The position numbers and the translations under genes are program-made. DNA of 64,000 nt from Streptomyces sp. NBC_01669 (GTDB lineage Bacteria > Actinomycetota > Actinomycetes > Streptomycetales > Streptomycetaceae): the NCBI RefSeq assembly GCF_026339735.1, contig NZ_JAPEQG010000001.1, forward strand, positions 8,617,001-8,681,000, written 5' to 3'. The notes below the pieces were generated by a model. It had not been told where the DNA came from, made no database searches, and saw nothing but the letters and a program-made list of their open reading frames with translations. Below, in pieces: positions 6,991 to 17,838 of this stretch; the stretch's first letter is position 1, and every line of letters begins with the position of its first letter.

Positions 6991-9204
6991 TCAGCGGGGG
7001 CACTCGATGAGCTGCTCGGACCAGATCGTCTTGCGGTTCTGGCCATGGCGGCAGCCCCAGCGCTGGCCGAGTTGGGCGACGAGGAACAAACCGCGTCCTC
7101 CCTCGTCGGTGGTGTGGGCGCGCCGCAGGCGAGGCTGGGTGCCGCTGGAGTCGGTGACCTCGCACACCAGGACGTCGTGGCGAATCAGACGAAGTTCCGC
7201 AGGCGGACGACCGTAGCGGATGGCGTTGGTGACCAGTTCGCTGACGATGAGTTCGGTGGTGAAGGCGAGGTCCTCGAGGCCCCACGCGGTGAGTTGGCGG
7301 GTTGTCCATTCTCGGGCTTTGGAGACAGCGGCAGGGTCGGCCGGGATTTCCCAGTGAGCGGTGTCCTCCGCCGGGATGGCGCGGGTGCGTGCGAGGAGCA
7401 GCGTCGCGTCGTCGCGCGGCGCTTGGTCTGTCAGGTCGGCGAGGAGAGCCCGACCGGTTTCGTCCAGAGCGCGATCCGGACGGCAGGACGCGGCGAGGGC
7501 ATCCGTCAGGCGCCGCAGGCCTTGGTCGATGTCGCGGTCGCGCTGTTCGACCAGGCCGTCGGTGCAGAGAGCGAGGACGCTGCCCGGCTCGAGGTCGATC
7601 ACGGTGGTCTCATACGGCATGCCGCAGACGGCGAGTGGTGGCCCCGGGGAGATCGCGACGACTTCGGCGGTTCCGTCGGGCCGGACCAGGACGGGTGGCG
7701 GGTGCCCGGCACTGGCTATGGCGCATCGTTGGGTGACCGGGTCGTAGACCGCGTACAGGCATGTGCCGCCGATGATGTCGTGGTCGCCGAGTGGGGCTTC
7801 GGCCGCGAGGCGCTGGACCAGGTCCGCGATCCGGGTGAGCAGCTCGTCCGGTTCGAGTTCCAGGTCCGCGAGCGTCTGGATGGCGGCGCGCAGGCGGCCC
7901 ATGGTGGCGCTCGCGGACATGCCGTGGCCGACGACGTCCCCAGCGACGAGAGCCAGCCGGAGAGAGGGGAGAGCGATGGCGTCGTACCAGTCGCCGCGGA
8001 TTTCCGCTCCGTCGCCTGCGGGCAGGTAGACGCCGGCGGTCTCGGCTGCAGGGCTGTCGGTTGTGGCCGGGGGAAGGAGGCGCTGCTGCAGCACTACGGC
8101 CGCCCGGTGCTCGCGCGTGTAACGGCGGGCGTTGTCGATGGCGAGCGCACCCCGTGAGGCGATCTGTCTCATGAGATCCGCCTCGTCTTCGGTGAAGGGG
8201 TCGGATCGGCCGCATCGCCAGGCCGATATGGCGCCGAGCGTGAGTCCGCGGGCATGCAACGGTGCCACCATCACCGAATGGGCGTCCTTCGGGACGAGAT
8301 ACTCGACCAGCTGCGGGTCGCTGACCATGGCGATGAAGTCGTCGAGGCCGAAGACGACTGTCTCGCCGTGTCGGAAGCTGCGCAGGAGGGGGTGGTCGGG
8401 AAGGGGCGGGACGGGGTCGCCGCGCTTGATGCCGGCCGGCCACACTGCGGTGGCCGGCGCAAGCGCCGCGTTGTCCATGTCTCCACCGCACAGCTGCTTC
8501 GAGGGCTCTTCCCCGTCGAAAACGGAGCGCGCAAGGTCGACTGCGGCGAGATCTCCGAACGCGGGTACGAGAACGTCTGCAAGGTCCTGCGCGGTGCGCA
8601 CGACGTCCAGGGAGCCTCCCACCTGCTCGGCCACCTCGCGGGCGAGATCCAGATGACGGCGGGCACGCAGATCGTCGGCACTGTCGATGTACAGGGCTGC
8701 GACCCTCGTGGGGCGTCGTCGCGCGTCCTCCAGACGGAAGGCGGACAGAGACAGCGCGTGCTGCCGCGCCGGATCGTGCCGCCAGCTCACTTGCAGGTTC
8801 CTGCGGACCACCGGGACACCGATTTCGAGCACTTGGCGCAGTACTGCCTCGAGGTTCTCGGCGTCCTCGGCACGAAGCACGTCGCGCAGCCGAGTGCCGG
8901 GTGCCACTGGACGGCCGTCGAGAGTGCCCGGCGTGGCGTTTGTTTGCAGGGTGGTGAGATCCGTGTCGTGCAGAGCGATCGTGATCCGGTTCTGTGCGGA
9001 CAGTGCGCGCAAGAGCGTTGCGCCCTGCTCGTGGGCGGCGACGTGGTGTGTGGGTGCGACCAGGACGAGGACCTCCGCCGAGCCCTCCACCTTTGTGGTC
9101 CGGAAAGTGACATCGATGGTGTTGCCGCACTGGTGCCACAGCCGTACGCGGCCGGATTCCGGCATCTTCGTGGCGCCGCGCAGGTCGTCCGGGAGGTCGG
9201 CCAC
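6991..9204 (-). CDS. SpoIIE/PP2C phosphatase with GAF and anti-sigma kinase domains; N-terminus probably truncated
   Basis: A 737-residue signalling protein from GTG 9204. Its first ~45 residues (RVRLWHQCGNTIDVTF) look like the second half of a PAS domain whose first half is missing; the frame is closed by a TAG 10 codons upstream at 9232-9234. A second PAS-like stretch follows (about 60-190), then a GAF domain (about 200-370) and the SpoIIE PP2C phosphatase core (about 390-600: RGDWYDA, LVAGDVVGHGMSAS, LCTDGLVEQRD, APRDDATLLLAR). Last is a HATPase_c anti-sigma kinase-like domain (about 620-730: SELVTNAIRYG, GGRGLFLVAQLG). Such proteins set partner-switching of anti-sigma antagonists in Streptomyces. 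The metal-binding Asp residues are present, so catalysis is plausible. IS debris flanks both ends, and the missing PAS half suggests damage on that side. A cognate antagonist gene is not adjacent. Confidence 0.88.
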   Translation of the reverse strand: MADLPDDLRGATKMPESGRVRLWHQCGNTIDVTFRTTKVEGSAEVLVLVAPTHHVAAHEQGATLLRALSAQNRITIALHDTDLTTLQTNATPGTLDGRPVAPGTRLRDVLRAEDAENLEAVLRQVLEIGVPVVRRNLQVSWRHDPARQHALSLSAFRLEDARRRPTRVAALYIDSADDLRARRHLDLAREVAEQVGGSLDVVRTAQDLADVLVPAFGDLAAVDLARSVFDGEEPSKQLCGGDMDNAALAPATAVWPAGIKRGDPVPPLPDHPLLRSFRHGETVVFGLDDFIAMVSDPQLVEYLVPKDAHSVMVAPLHARGLTLGAISAWRCGRSDPFTEDEADLMRQIASRGALAIDNARRYTREHRAAVVLQQRLLPPATTDSPAAETAGVYLPAGDGAEIRGDWYDAIALPSLRLALVAGDVVGHGMSASATMGRLRAAIQTLADLELEPDELLTRIADLVQRLAAEAPLGDHDIIGGTCLYAVYDPVTQRCAIASAGHPPPVLVRPDGTAEVVAISPGPPLAVCGMPYETTVIDLEPGSVLALCTDGLVEQRDRDIDQGLRRLTDALAASCRPDRALDETGRALLADLTDQAPRDDATLLLARTRAIPAEDTAHWEIPADPAAVSKAREWTTRQLTAWGLEDLAFTTELIVSELVTNAIRYGRPPAELRLIRHDVLVCEVTDSSGTQPRLRRAHTTDEGGRGLFLVAQLGQRWGCRHGQNRKTIWSEQLIECPR

Positions 9205-9234
9205 CAGTTCCTGCGCGGGGCGGCCGCGGACCTA

Positions 9235-9756
9235 ATGGGCAATGAAGAGATGCCCGCTCCTCGCATAACCGGCCCGCCAGACTTGGACCGAGAGAGCGGA
9301 GTCACGCTTCGACGCAGGGAAGGCAGAGGACGGTACTGGGGGAACCGCACCGTAGACCAGGGGCTCGACCCCTGAGATGAGACTCGGTCCCCCGTATCGC
9401 CGTCTGCCCCGCCCTCTCGGCCGCGGTGCCGGACGCCGACGTCGGCGCGACGCCTACCGAACACCTGGGCTCAAGCCTCGAAGAAGACCGGCGGGTGCCG
9501 ACGCTCGCGGCCGGCACCGTGACCGAGCACATGATCGGACCGTTGATGCTTGTGGTCCGAGCCGCCCGCAGGGAGCACCTCTTCCGTGTTCGGGAGCCGC
9601 CGAGCTCTCGCCAAGACCGAGGACCCTGCGGGTCGCTGGGGTCACGAACGGCTAATCGGATGACGGGCCATCGAGCCCTGCCATTAGGGAGACGCGTGCC
9701 CCGCACGGCTGTGACCAGCCACGGCAAGCAATTCGACCGAGAGGACGTGAACCGCT
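9235..9756. other. non-coding debris between phosphatase gene and IS110 remnant
   Basis: This ~520-base stretch has open frames but none with convincing protein character or ribosome sites. It holds neither the missing 5' part of the phosphatase gene nor a clear transposase frame. It probably contains the left flank of the IS110-type element that begins at about 9757. No repeats of note were seen. Confidence 0.4.
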
Positions 9757-10167
9757 TTGAAGGTGTCCTGCGGCATCGACTGGGCCAGCGACCATCACGA
9801 CGCCGCCATAGTCGACAACACCGGATCGTTACTGGCCAAGGCCCGGATCGACGACACCGCCGAGGGACTCGCCGAGCTCCTGCAGCTCCTCGCCGAGCAC
9901 GGCGACACCGCCGAGGCCCCCGTCCCGGTGGCCATCGAGACCTCCCGCGGTCTGCTGGTCGCCTGCCTGCGCGCGGCCGGCCGCCCCGTCTACGCGATCA
10001 ACCCGATGGCCGCCGCCCGCTACCGCGACCGCCACACCGCCGCCCAGCGCAACCTCTTCAACCGCATGCTCGGCTGCCTCCACCACTGCCTCACCCGCCG
10101 CGTCTGCTACAGCGAGACAGTCGCCTTCCCTGCACCCTCAGACGCTCAACTCACGGAGGCCGCTTGA
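9757..10167 (+). pseudogene. IS110-type transposase with large in-frame internal deletion
   Basis: The frame from TTG 9757 (or GTG 9763) encodes 136 residues. Residues 1-90 match the start of IS110-family DEDD transposases: VSCGIDWASDHHDAAIVD, carrying the first catalytic Asp, and later PVAIETSRGLLVACLRAAG and VYAINPMAAARYRDRH. Normal members continue with a 'K-S-D-P-G-D-A' segment and roughly 250 more residues. Here the sequence jumps straight to AAQRNLFNRMLGCLHHCL, which belongs to the C-terminal tail of the family, and stops after ~40 residues. The middle, including the remaining acidic residues and the serine-containing Tnp_20 domain, is gone, yet the frame stays open. It contains a TTA codon, rare in this host. 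It is inactive by itself, but its ends could be moved in trans if terminal sequences survive. Confidence 0.8.
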
Positions 10168-10266
10168 CAGATCTTCCGCATCGGATGTCTCGTCGCCCGC
10201 GATCCAGCCCACGCGGTGCCCAGCATCGAGGAACCGGCCGATCATGCGGACGGCCGGCTCCGGCTT
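10168..10266 (-). pseudogene. IS701-type transposase scrap
   Basis: A 33-residue minus-strand piece (KPEPAVRMIGRFLDAG then HRVGWIAGDETSD) resembles the region around a catalytic Asp of IS701-family transposases, where 'W-V-A-G-D-E-V-Y-G' is usual. Sequence on either side has no transposase character. It directly abuts the IS110-type remnant, so two unrelated IS relics are joined end to end. The assignment rests on a short motif. Confidence 0.5.
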
Positions 10267-10277
10267 GGTTGAGTGAG

Positions 10278-10308
10278 ACGGGCCAACTGAGCGCTGTAGT
10301 TGGCCCGT
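10278..10308. terminator. perfect 11-bp inverted repeat, terminator-like
   Basis: ACGGGCCAACT at 10278-10288 pairs perfectly with 10298-10308 across a 9-base loop. It lies between the IS relics and the SMI1/KNR4 gene. It may be a terminator or a leftover IS end. Confidence 0.5.
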
Positions 10309-10405
10309 GGGCGTTCTGGTTGGCCTCGCTGAGCGCCGCTGTCGGCCTGTAGCGCTGCGAGGCCCGGTGGCCTTCGGTGTCAGTGGCCCCGCGTACGGTC
10401 TGCGC

Positions 10406-11809
10406 ATGGCTGATCAGGATTCTCCCTTGCCCTCGGTGCACGACTTCGCGACCTGGGAGCCCGTGCTGCGGCTTCTGCGGGACAGCGGCGCGAAGGAGCA
10501 AGCTGCCCCGTCCATCCGCGTGGCGGGTCGCATCGGCCGACAGGGATGGAGTCTGCCTCTGCGACGACAGCTGCCCCCGCCCGGTCGGGCCGCCCAGGTC
10601 GAGGACATGCGGGACGAGATCGAGGCGGTGGAGCGGGTGCATCACGCGCTCGCGGACGCCGGTGTCGATGACGTCTCGTTCACAGCGGAGATATCGCCGG
10701 CCGGGAAGACCGTGCTCCGTCTGCTCGGGCCCAGCCCCGCGGTGGAGCCCGGCATCGGCACCCCGCACCCTGGGGCGCTCATTCTGGTTGAGGGCGCCAT
10801 TCCTCAGCCCTGGCGCTGTCTTCCCGATCCGGTGCCCGGGGCGGTGCCGGCCCCTTCGGCGGATCCGGCGTTGCTGGAGCGGACGCTCCGCGAGCGGTTG
10901 CCCGACGCCATCGGCGCGACGGAGGCGGAGATCGCCGCTGCGGAAGCGCGCCTCGGCGTCACCCTGCCCGAGGAGCTCAAGGCGCTCTACCGGGTGACAC
11001 GGTCACGGTCGGAGGACTGGGGCGACGACTACGAGGCAGCGGAACGTGAATGCATGGCGGTCGGCTGCGAACTCTTCGCGTTGGACGACCTGTACATCGC
11101 CGACGCGTCGTCCCGCCACTGTCTTTGGAAGTTCGCGGCGAAGGAAGCGGTCGTCACCCCGCCCGACGCCGCGGTGCAGGGCCTGGTCGGCTCACCCGGT
11201 TGGATCGCCTTCGGGGACAACGGCGGTGGCGACCGGCTGGCGGTCGATCTGACACCCGGCCCGCGCGGACACGCCGGGCAGATCATCATCCTCAGCCACG
11301 AGGAGAACATCGGCGCCTGCCTGGTCGCCGACTCGCTCACCGACCTGGTGATGAACCAGCGCAGCAAGCGACGTGGCGGTGCGGGCGGAGACCAGCCGCC
11401 GACCGTGGCCCACGTCAATATCCGAAGGCTGCCAAGCATCGAGGTCGCCGCACACCCCGGCTTGGAGGTCCTGTCCATCGGCGTATGGGATGCTGAGCCA
11501 CTCAGCCTTGCTCCGGTCACCGAGCTGCCCCGCCTGCGGACCCTTGCCGCCTACCCCGGCACGCTCGCCGATCCCCTGGAGATCGCCGAGCTCACCACAC
11601 TGGAGTACCTGGAGCTCGGCCCGGATGAATGGCGCGTCCTCCTCGACGCGGGAGCCGTCCCGCACAGCCTGTCGGCCGCCGCCATCATGGTGAACGGCAA
11701 CCAGGACCCCCTGCCCATCGTGGCCATCGCCAACGAAATCCTGGCCCTCTGGGACCGGCCCCAGATCATCCAGACCGTTCTCGAAGGCAACCTCGGCCCC
11801 ATGTCTTAG
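10406..11809 (+). CDS. SMI1/KNR4 (SUKH) family protein
   Basis: A 467-residue soluble protein from ATG 10406. Three parts are visible. An N-terminal ~160 residues is rich in charged helices and of unknown type (it includes SIRVAGRIGRQGW and ALADAGVDDVSFTAEISPAG). The SMI1/KNR4 fold lies at about 165-320: IGATEAEIAAAEARLGVTLP and PEELKALYRVT are the diagnostic entry of SUKH domains, followed by LFALDDLYIAD and WIAFGDNGGGDRLAVDL. The C-terminal ~140 residues (LPSIEVAAHPGLEVLSIG, LTTLEYLELGPDEW) resemble a few leucine-rich-repeat-like strands. SUKH proteins include immunity proteins against polymorphic toxins and general protein-interaction modules; no toxin gene is visible here. Family is firm, role unknown. 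The 225 bases after it hold nothing I can assign. Confidence 0.82.
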   Translation: MADQDSPLPSVHDFATWEPVLRLLRDSGAKEQAAPSIRVAGRIGRQGWSLPLRRQLPPPGRAAQVEDMRDEIEAVERVHHALADAGVDDVSFTAEISPAGKTVLRLLGPSPAVEPGIGTPHPGALILVEGAIPQPWRCLPDPVPGAVPAPSADPALLERTLRERLPDAIGATEAEIAAAEARLGVTLPEELKALYRVTRSRSEDWGDDYEAAERECMAVGCELFALDDLYIADASSRHCLWKFAAKEAVVTPPDAAVQGLVGSPGWIAFGDNGGGDRLAVDLTPGPRGHAGQIIILSHEENIGACLVADSLTDLVMNQRSKRRGGAGGDQPPTVAHVNIRRLPSIEVAAHPGLEVLSIGVWDAEPLSLAPVTELPRLRTLAAYPGTLADPLEIAELTTLEYLELGPDEWRVLLDAGAVPHSLSAAAIMVNGNQDPLPIVAIANEILALWDRPQIIQTVLEGNLGPMS

Positions 11810-12034
11810 CCGGCGGTGGCAAGCACCGCGTCGCACAGGACAACACGGGCGGCGTACGCTCCGCCGCCACGAGGCGCCCGCCCGGCGCGACGTCGACGGC
11901 GGCCGGGTCGGCGTCGCGGTCCTCGCCGGGTGCGACCGAGCCGGAGCGGGGCCTGGAGCATCAGCCCGGTCGCAGCGCATCCTGTGGGTGCAGACGCCAT
12001 ACGTGCGTACGCGGCCGAGCGGGAGGTACGAGCA

Positions 12035-12925
12035 GTGATGGTGGAAGCCGACCCGGGGCTCTTCGGTCCCGAATCCGTCACCTGGCAGTTGCACGGCGAC
12101 CCGATGATGTGGATCGCCGGGGTGCGTGCCCTCTACCTCCAGGCGCTGCACCCGCGCGCCGTCCGCGGCGTCATGCAGAACTCCGATTTCCGCAAGGACG
12201 CCTGGGGGCGGCTGATGCGCACCGCCGGCTTCGTCGGCACCATCACCTACGGCACCACCGAAGCCGCCGAGAAGGCGGGCGCCCGCGTCCGCCGGATCCA
12301 TCGGCTGCTCAAGGCCACCGACCCGGCGACCGGCGAGACGTACGGCGTCGACGAACCGGAGCTGCTGCTCTGGGTGCACTGCGCCGAGGTCGACTCCTAC
12401 CTCCAGGTGCAGCTCCGCTCCGGCCAGAGGCTCAGCGCCGCCCAGGCCGACCGTTACATCGACGAACACCGCACCAGCGCCCGCCTGGTGGGCCTCGATC
12501 CCGACAGCGTACCCGCGACCACCGCCCAGCTCGCCGCCTACTTCGACCGGGTGCGCCCCGAACTCGCCGCAGGAGCCGAGGCGTTCGACGTCGACTCCTT
12601 CCTCCGCCGACCGCCCGTCCACGCCCTGTTGGTACCGGCGCGCGAACTCCTCTGGCGGCGCGTCGCAGCACTCGCCTACCAGTCACTTCCCCCTTACGCC
12701 CATGAGCTCTACGGGAGGGCCGCGCCGCCCCCGCACGCCGTCGACCGGCGGCTGCGTGCCACCGGCACCGCCCTGCGCTGCATCCCCTCACGGCTGCGCT
12801 GGCAACTCCCGCCCGGCCACATTGTGAAGGCGATGGAACGACTCGGTCCCGGCAGCCGCCCTACCCCCTCCAAACTCCGCAGCCGGGCAGCCATACTGAA
12901 CGGGCCGGGGAGGGCGCAGCAGTAG
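12035..12925 (+). CDS. oxygenase MpaB family protein (DUF2236)
   Basis: A 296-residue all-helical protein from GTG 12035; GGGAGG lies 8 bases upstream. ATG 12038 directly follows and is an equal alternative, while the in-frame sequence further upstream is Arg-rich and not protein-like. DUF2236/MpaB-like proteins are heme-b enzymes related to latex-clearing protein and to fungal MpaB, which oxidatively cleaves a C=C bond. Family features seen are GDPMMWIAGVRALYLQALHP (the conserved His after 'ALHP'), the later LLWVHCAEVDSY with another conserved His, and HALLVPARELLWR near the C-terminus. No signal peptide is present. The kinase gene starts 28 bases downstream on the same strand. The substrate is unknown. 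Confidence 0.85.
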   Translation: MMVEADPGLFGPESVTWQLHGDPMMWIAGVRALYLQALHPRAVRGVMQNSDFRKDAWGRLMRTAGFVGTITYGTTEAAEKAGARVRRIHRLLKATDPATGETYGVDEPELLLWVHCAEVDSYLQVQLRSGQRLSAAQADRYIDEHRTSARLVGLDPDSVPATTAQLAAYFDRVRPELAAGAEAFDVDSFLRRPPVHALLVPARELLWRRVAALAYQSLPPYAHELYGRAAPPPHAVDRRLRATGTALRCIPSRLRWQLPPGHIVKAMERLGPGSRPTPSKLRSRAAILNGPGRAQQ

Positions 12926-12952
12926 GCGAAGCGACGGGGGCGACAGCACGCG

Positions 12953-15241
<2,289 letters not shown>

Positions 15242-15302
15242 CTGTGGACTCCCTGGGCCACGGCCTCTGGCCAGTGGCGATCATCCTGTGTTACCAAGGG
15301 CC

Positions 15303-16847
15303 ATGCCCGCACCTGACACCTATGACGCAGTGATCGTGGGCGGCGGCCACAACGGTCTGGTCGCCGCCGCCTACCTCGCCCGCGCAGGACAGTCCGTCCT
15401 GGTCCTCGAACGCCTCGGGACCACCGGGGGAGCGGCCGTCTCGACCCGTCCCTTCGACGGGATCGACGCACGGCTGTCGCGCTACTCCTATCTGGTGTCC
15501 CTGCTGCCGCAGAAGATCGTCCGCGATCTGGGGCTGGACTTCGCCGTACGGAAGCGGACCGTCTCCTCGTACACCCCGACCGTCCGTGGCGGGCGAGCCA
15601 CCGGACTGCTCGTCGGCGGGGACCGCACCCGGGAGTCCTTCGCCGCCCTCACCGGCGGGGAGCGCGAGTACGAGGCCTGGCAGCGCTTCTACGCCATGAC
15701 GCGGCAGGTCGCCGAGAGGGTCTTCCCGACACTCACCGAACCGCTGCCCACCCGGGACGCGCTCCGCGACCGGATCGGTGACCCAGACGCCTGGCGGATG
15801 CTCTTCGAGGAACCGATCGGTGTGGCCGTCGAGGAGAACTTCGCCGACGATCTCGTACGCGGAGTCGTGCTGACCGACGCCCTGATCGGCACCTTCGCAG
15901 ATGCGCACGACCCGTCGCTGCTCCAGAACCGCTGCTTCCTCTACCACGTGATCGGCGGCGGCACCGGCGACTGGGACGTCCCCGTCGGCGGCATGGGCGC
16001 GCTCACCGACGCCCTCGCGCAGGCTGCCCGGACGGCGGGGGCCGAGATCCGGGTCCACCACGAGGCGACCCGGATCGAGACCGACGGGACACGGGCCGAG
16101 GTCACCGTCGGCTCAGCCGAGGGCGAGCGGACGGTCGCCGCCCGCCGGGTCCTCGTGAACGCTTCGCCGCAGGCCCTGGCCGCACTTCTCGGCGACGAAC
16201 AGCCGGCTCCTGCCGAGGGCGCCCAGCTGAAGGTGAACATGCTGCTGCGCCGGCTGCCCCGGCTGCGCGACCGTTCCGTCGACCCTCGCCAGGCGTTCGC
16301 CGGGACGTTTCACATCGCGGAGGGGTACGGGCAGCTGGCCGACGCCTACCGGGACGCGGCTGCGGGCCGGCTGCCCACGGCCCCGCCGTCGGAGATCTAC
16401 TGCCACTCGCTGACCGACCCGTCGATCCTCGGTCCCGACCTCGCCGCGCGCGGCTACCAGACCCTCACCCTCTTCGGTCTGCACACGCCCGCCCGGCTCT
16501 TCGCCGCGGACAACGAGGCGACGCGCGCCGCCCTCCTCAAGGCCACGCTCGCCGAACTCGACGCGCATCTCGACGAGCCGATCGCCGACTGTCTGGCCGT
16601 CGACGGGAACGGCGAACCGTGCATCGAGGCGAAGACCCCGCTCGACCTCGAACAGGATCTGCGGCTGCCCGGCGGCCATATCTTCCACCGGGACCTCGCC
16701 TTCCCGTTCGCCACGGAGTCCACCGGCCGGTGGGGCGTCGAGACGGAGCACGCCAACGTCCTGCTGTGCGGGGCGGGCGCGGTGCGCGGCGGCGGGGTCA
16801 GCGGGGTCCCCGGCCACAACGCCGCGATGGCGGCGCTGGGCCGGTGA
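15303..16847 (+). CDS. NAD(P)/FAD-dependent oxidoreductase, CrtI/phytoene-dehydrogenase-like
   Basis: A 514-residue flavoprotein starting at ATG 15303, the point where the dinucleotide-binding fold begins; upstream in-frame sequence overlaps the kinase gene. The FAD-binding motif is AVIVGGGHNGLVAAAYLARAG (positions about 9-29), with Glu40 of LVLERLGTTGG likely binding the ribose. The C-terminal signature LLCGAGAVRGGGVSGVPGHN closes the FAD site, as in CrtI-related desaturases and the mammalian PYROXD2 group. The lack of a long hydrophobic insertion and the absence of carotenoid genes argue against a true phytoene desaturase; the PYROXD2-like branch (unknown substrate) fits better. It lies 61 bases after the kinase gene and converges, with only 13 bases between, on the polysaccharide operon. 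Confidence 0.85.
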   Translation: MPAPDTYDAVIVGGGHNGLVAAAYLARAGQSVLVLERLGTTGGAAVSTRPFDGIDARLSRYSYLVSLLPQKIVRDLGLDFAVRKRTVSSYTPTVRGGRATGLLVGGDRTRESFAALTGGEREYEAWQRFYAMTRQVAERVFPTLTEPLPTRDALRDRIGDPDAWRMLFEEPIGVAVEENFADDLVRGVVLTDALIGTFADAHDPSLLQNRCFLYHVIGGGTGDWDVPVGGMGALTDALAQAARTAGAEIRVHHEATRIETDGTRAEVTVGSAEGERTVAARRVLVNASPQALAALLGDEQPAPAEGAQLKVNMLLRRLPRLRDRSVDPRQAFAGTFHIAEGYGQLADAYRDAAAGRLPTAPPSEIYCHSLTDPSILGPDLAARGYQTLTLFGLHTPARLFAADNEATRAALLKATLAELDAHLDEPIADCLAVDGNGEPCIEAKTPLDLEQDLRLPGGHIFHRDLAFPFATESTGRWGVETEHANVLLCGAGAVRGGGVSGVPGHNAAMAALGR

Positions 16848-16860
16848 CCCGTTCCCGTAC

Positions 16861-17835
16861 CTACGGACCGAGGACGCCGCGCAGTGCGCCGAGCTTGCGC
16901 GGCAGGTCGTATTCCGCGCCGCCCTCGTGTCCGTTGTACGTGAACACCTCGATCTCGGCCGGACCCGCATAGCGGTGGTAGGCGGCGAACACCGTCGACG
17001 ACGGGCAGATCTTGTCCATCAGCCCGACCGAGAACCACGCCGGAGCGGTCGCCCGTGCCGCGAAGTTGACGCCGTCGAAGTAGGACAGCGTCTCCATCGC
17101 CTCGTCGATCCGGAAGCGGTGCCCGGACAGCCAGCGGGCGATCTCCGCGTACGGACCCGCGTCCGTGATCTGCGAGGCGCGCCGGTAGTGGCAGAGGAAC
17201 GGCACATCGGCGACAGCCGCCACCACGTCGTCCCGCAGCCCGGCGACGGCGAGGGCGAGACCGCCGCCCTGGCTGCCGCCGAGCACCGCGACCCGTGACG
17301 CGTCGACGGCCTCATGGGCCTGGGCCGCGTCGACGGCCCGCACCGCGTCGGTGATCAGCCGCCGGTAGTAGTGCCGGTACGGATCCTCGATGCCGCGGGT
17401 GAGGAAGCCCGGGGACGAGGAGCCATGGCCGTCGGGGCCGATGTCCGGGGTGTCCGCGGTGTTCTTGCCACCGCCGCCCTGTCCCCGGTTGTCCATGACC
17501 AGATGCGCGTAGCCGAGGGCGCTCCAGGTCAGCCAGGAGTACGGGATGCCCCGGCCGCCGTTGTAGCCGATGTACTGCACCACGGCGGGCAGCGGGCCCG
17601 AGCGGACGCGCGGCAGCATCAGCCACGCCTTCACCGGCTGCCCGCCCCAGCCGCGGAACGTCACGTCGAACACGTCGACGGTCGCGAACCCGGCGTCGTA
17701 CGGGACGAACTCGGCGTCCAGGCCGTGGCGGCCGGTCTCGGTGAGCGTCTTCGCCCAGAACGCGTCGAAGTCCGCGGGTTCCTCAGGCTCCGGCCGGTAA
17801 TCGCGCAGCCGCTCCAGGGGCATGTCGAACAACAA
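16861..17835 (-). CDS. acetylxylan esterase / cephalosporin-C deacetylase-like esterase
   Basis: Alpha/beta-hydrolase of the AXE1 family (carbohydrate esterase family 7 type), 324 residues, the usual length. It removes acetyl groups from sugar oligomers. The start is TTG 17835, supported by AGAGGAG seven bases upstream; an internal ATG at 17823 is possible. The catalytic triad is visible: Ser188 in GGSQGGG, Asp274 in GLMDKICP and His303 in NGHEGG. The family signature RGQGGG is at 117-122. There is no signal peptide, so it acts in the cytoplasm on imported oligosaccharides. It is the last gene of the polysaccharide operon; its ribosome site overlaps the stop of the PL8 gene. CE7 enzymes are broad deacetylases, so the sugar cannot be named. 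Confidence 0.92.
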   Translation of the reverse strand: MLFDMPLERLRDYRPEPEEPADFDAFWAKTLTETGRHGLDAEFVPYDAGFATVDVFDVTFRGWGGQPVKAWLMLPRVRSGPLPAVVQYIGYNGGRGIPYSWLTWSALGYAHLVMDNRGQGGGGKNTADTPDIGPDGHGSSSPGFLTRGIEDPYRHYYRRLITDAVRAVDAAQAHEAVDASRVAVLGGSQGGGLALAVAGLRDDVVAAVADVPFLCHYRRASQITDAGPYAEIARWLSGHRFRIDEAMETLSYFDGVNFAARATAPAWFSVGLMDKICPSSTVFAAYHRYAGPAEIEVFTYNGHEGGAEYDLPRKLGALRGVLGP

Positions 17836-17838
17836 GGT

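Noticed and set aside
11816..12034. N-terminal extension of the MpaB-like protein to ATG 11816
   Set aside because: The extra 73 residues are Arg-rich and unlike the family, and GGGAGG sits properly before GTG 12035.
11806..12081. Minus-strand frame ending RGGGAYAARVVLCDAVLATAG between the SMI1/KNR4 and MpaB-like genes
   Set aside because: The ending looks protein-like but nothing upstream supports a domain; too weak to call even as a remnant.
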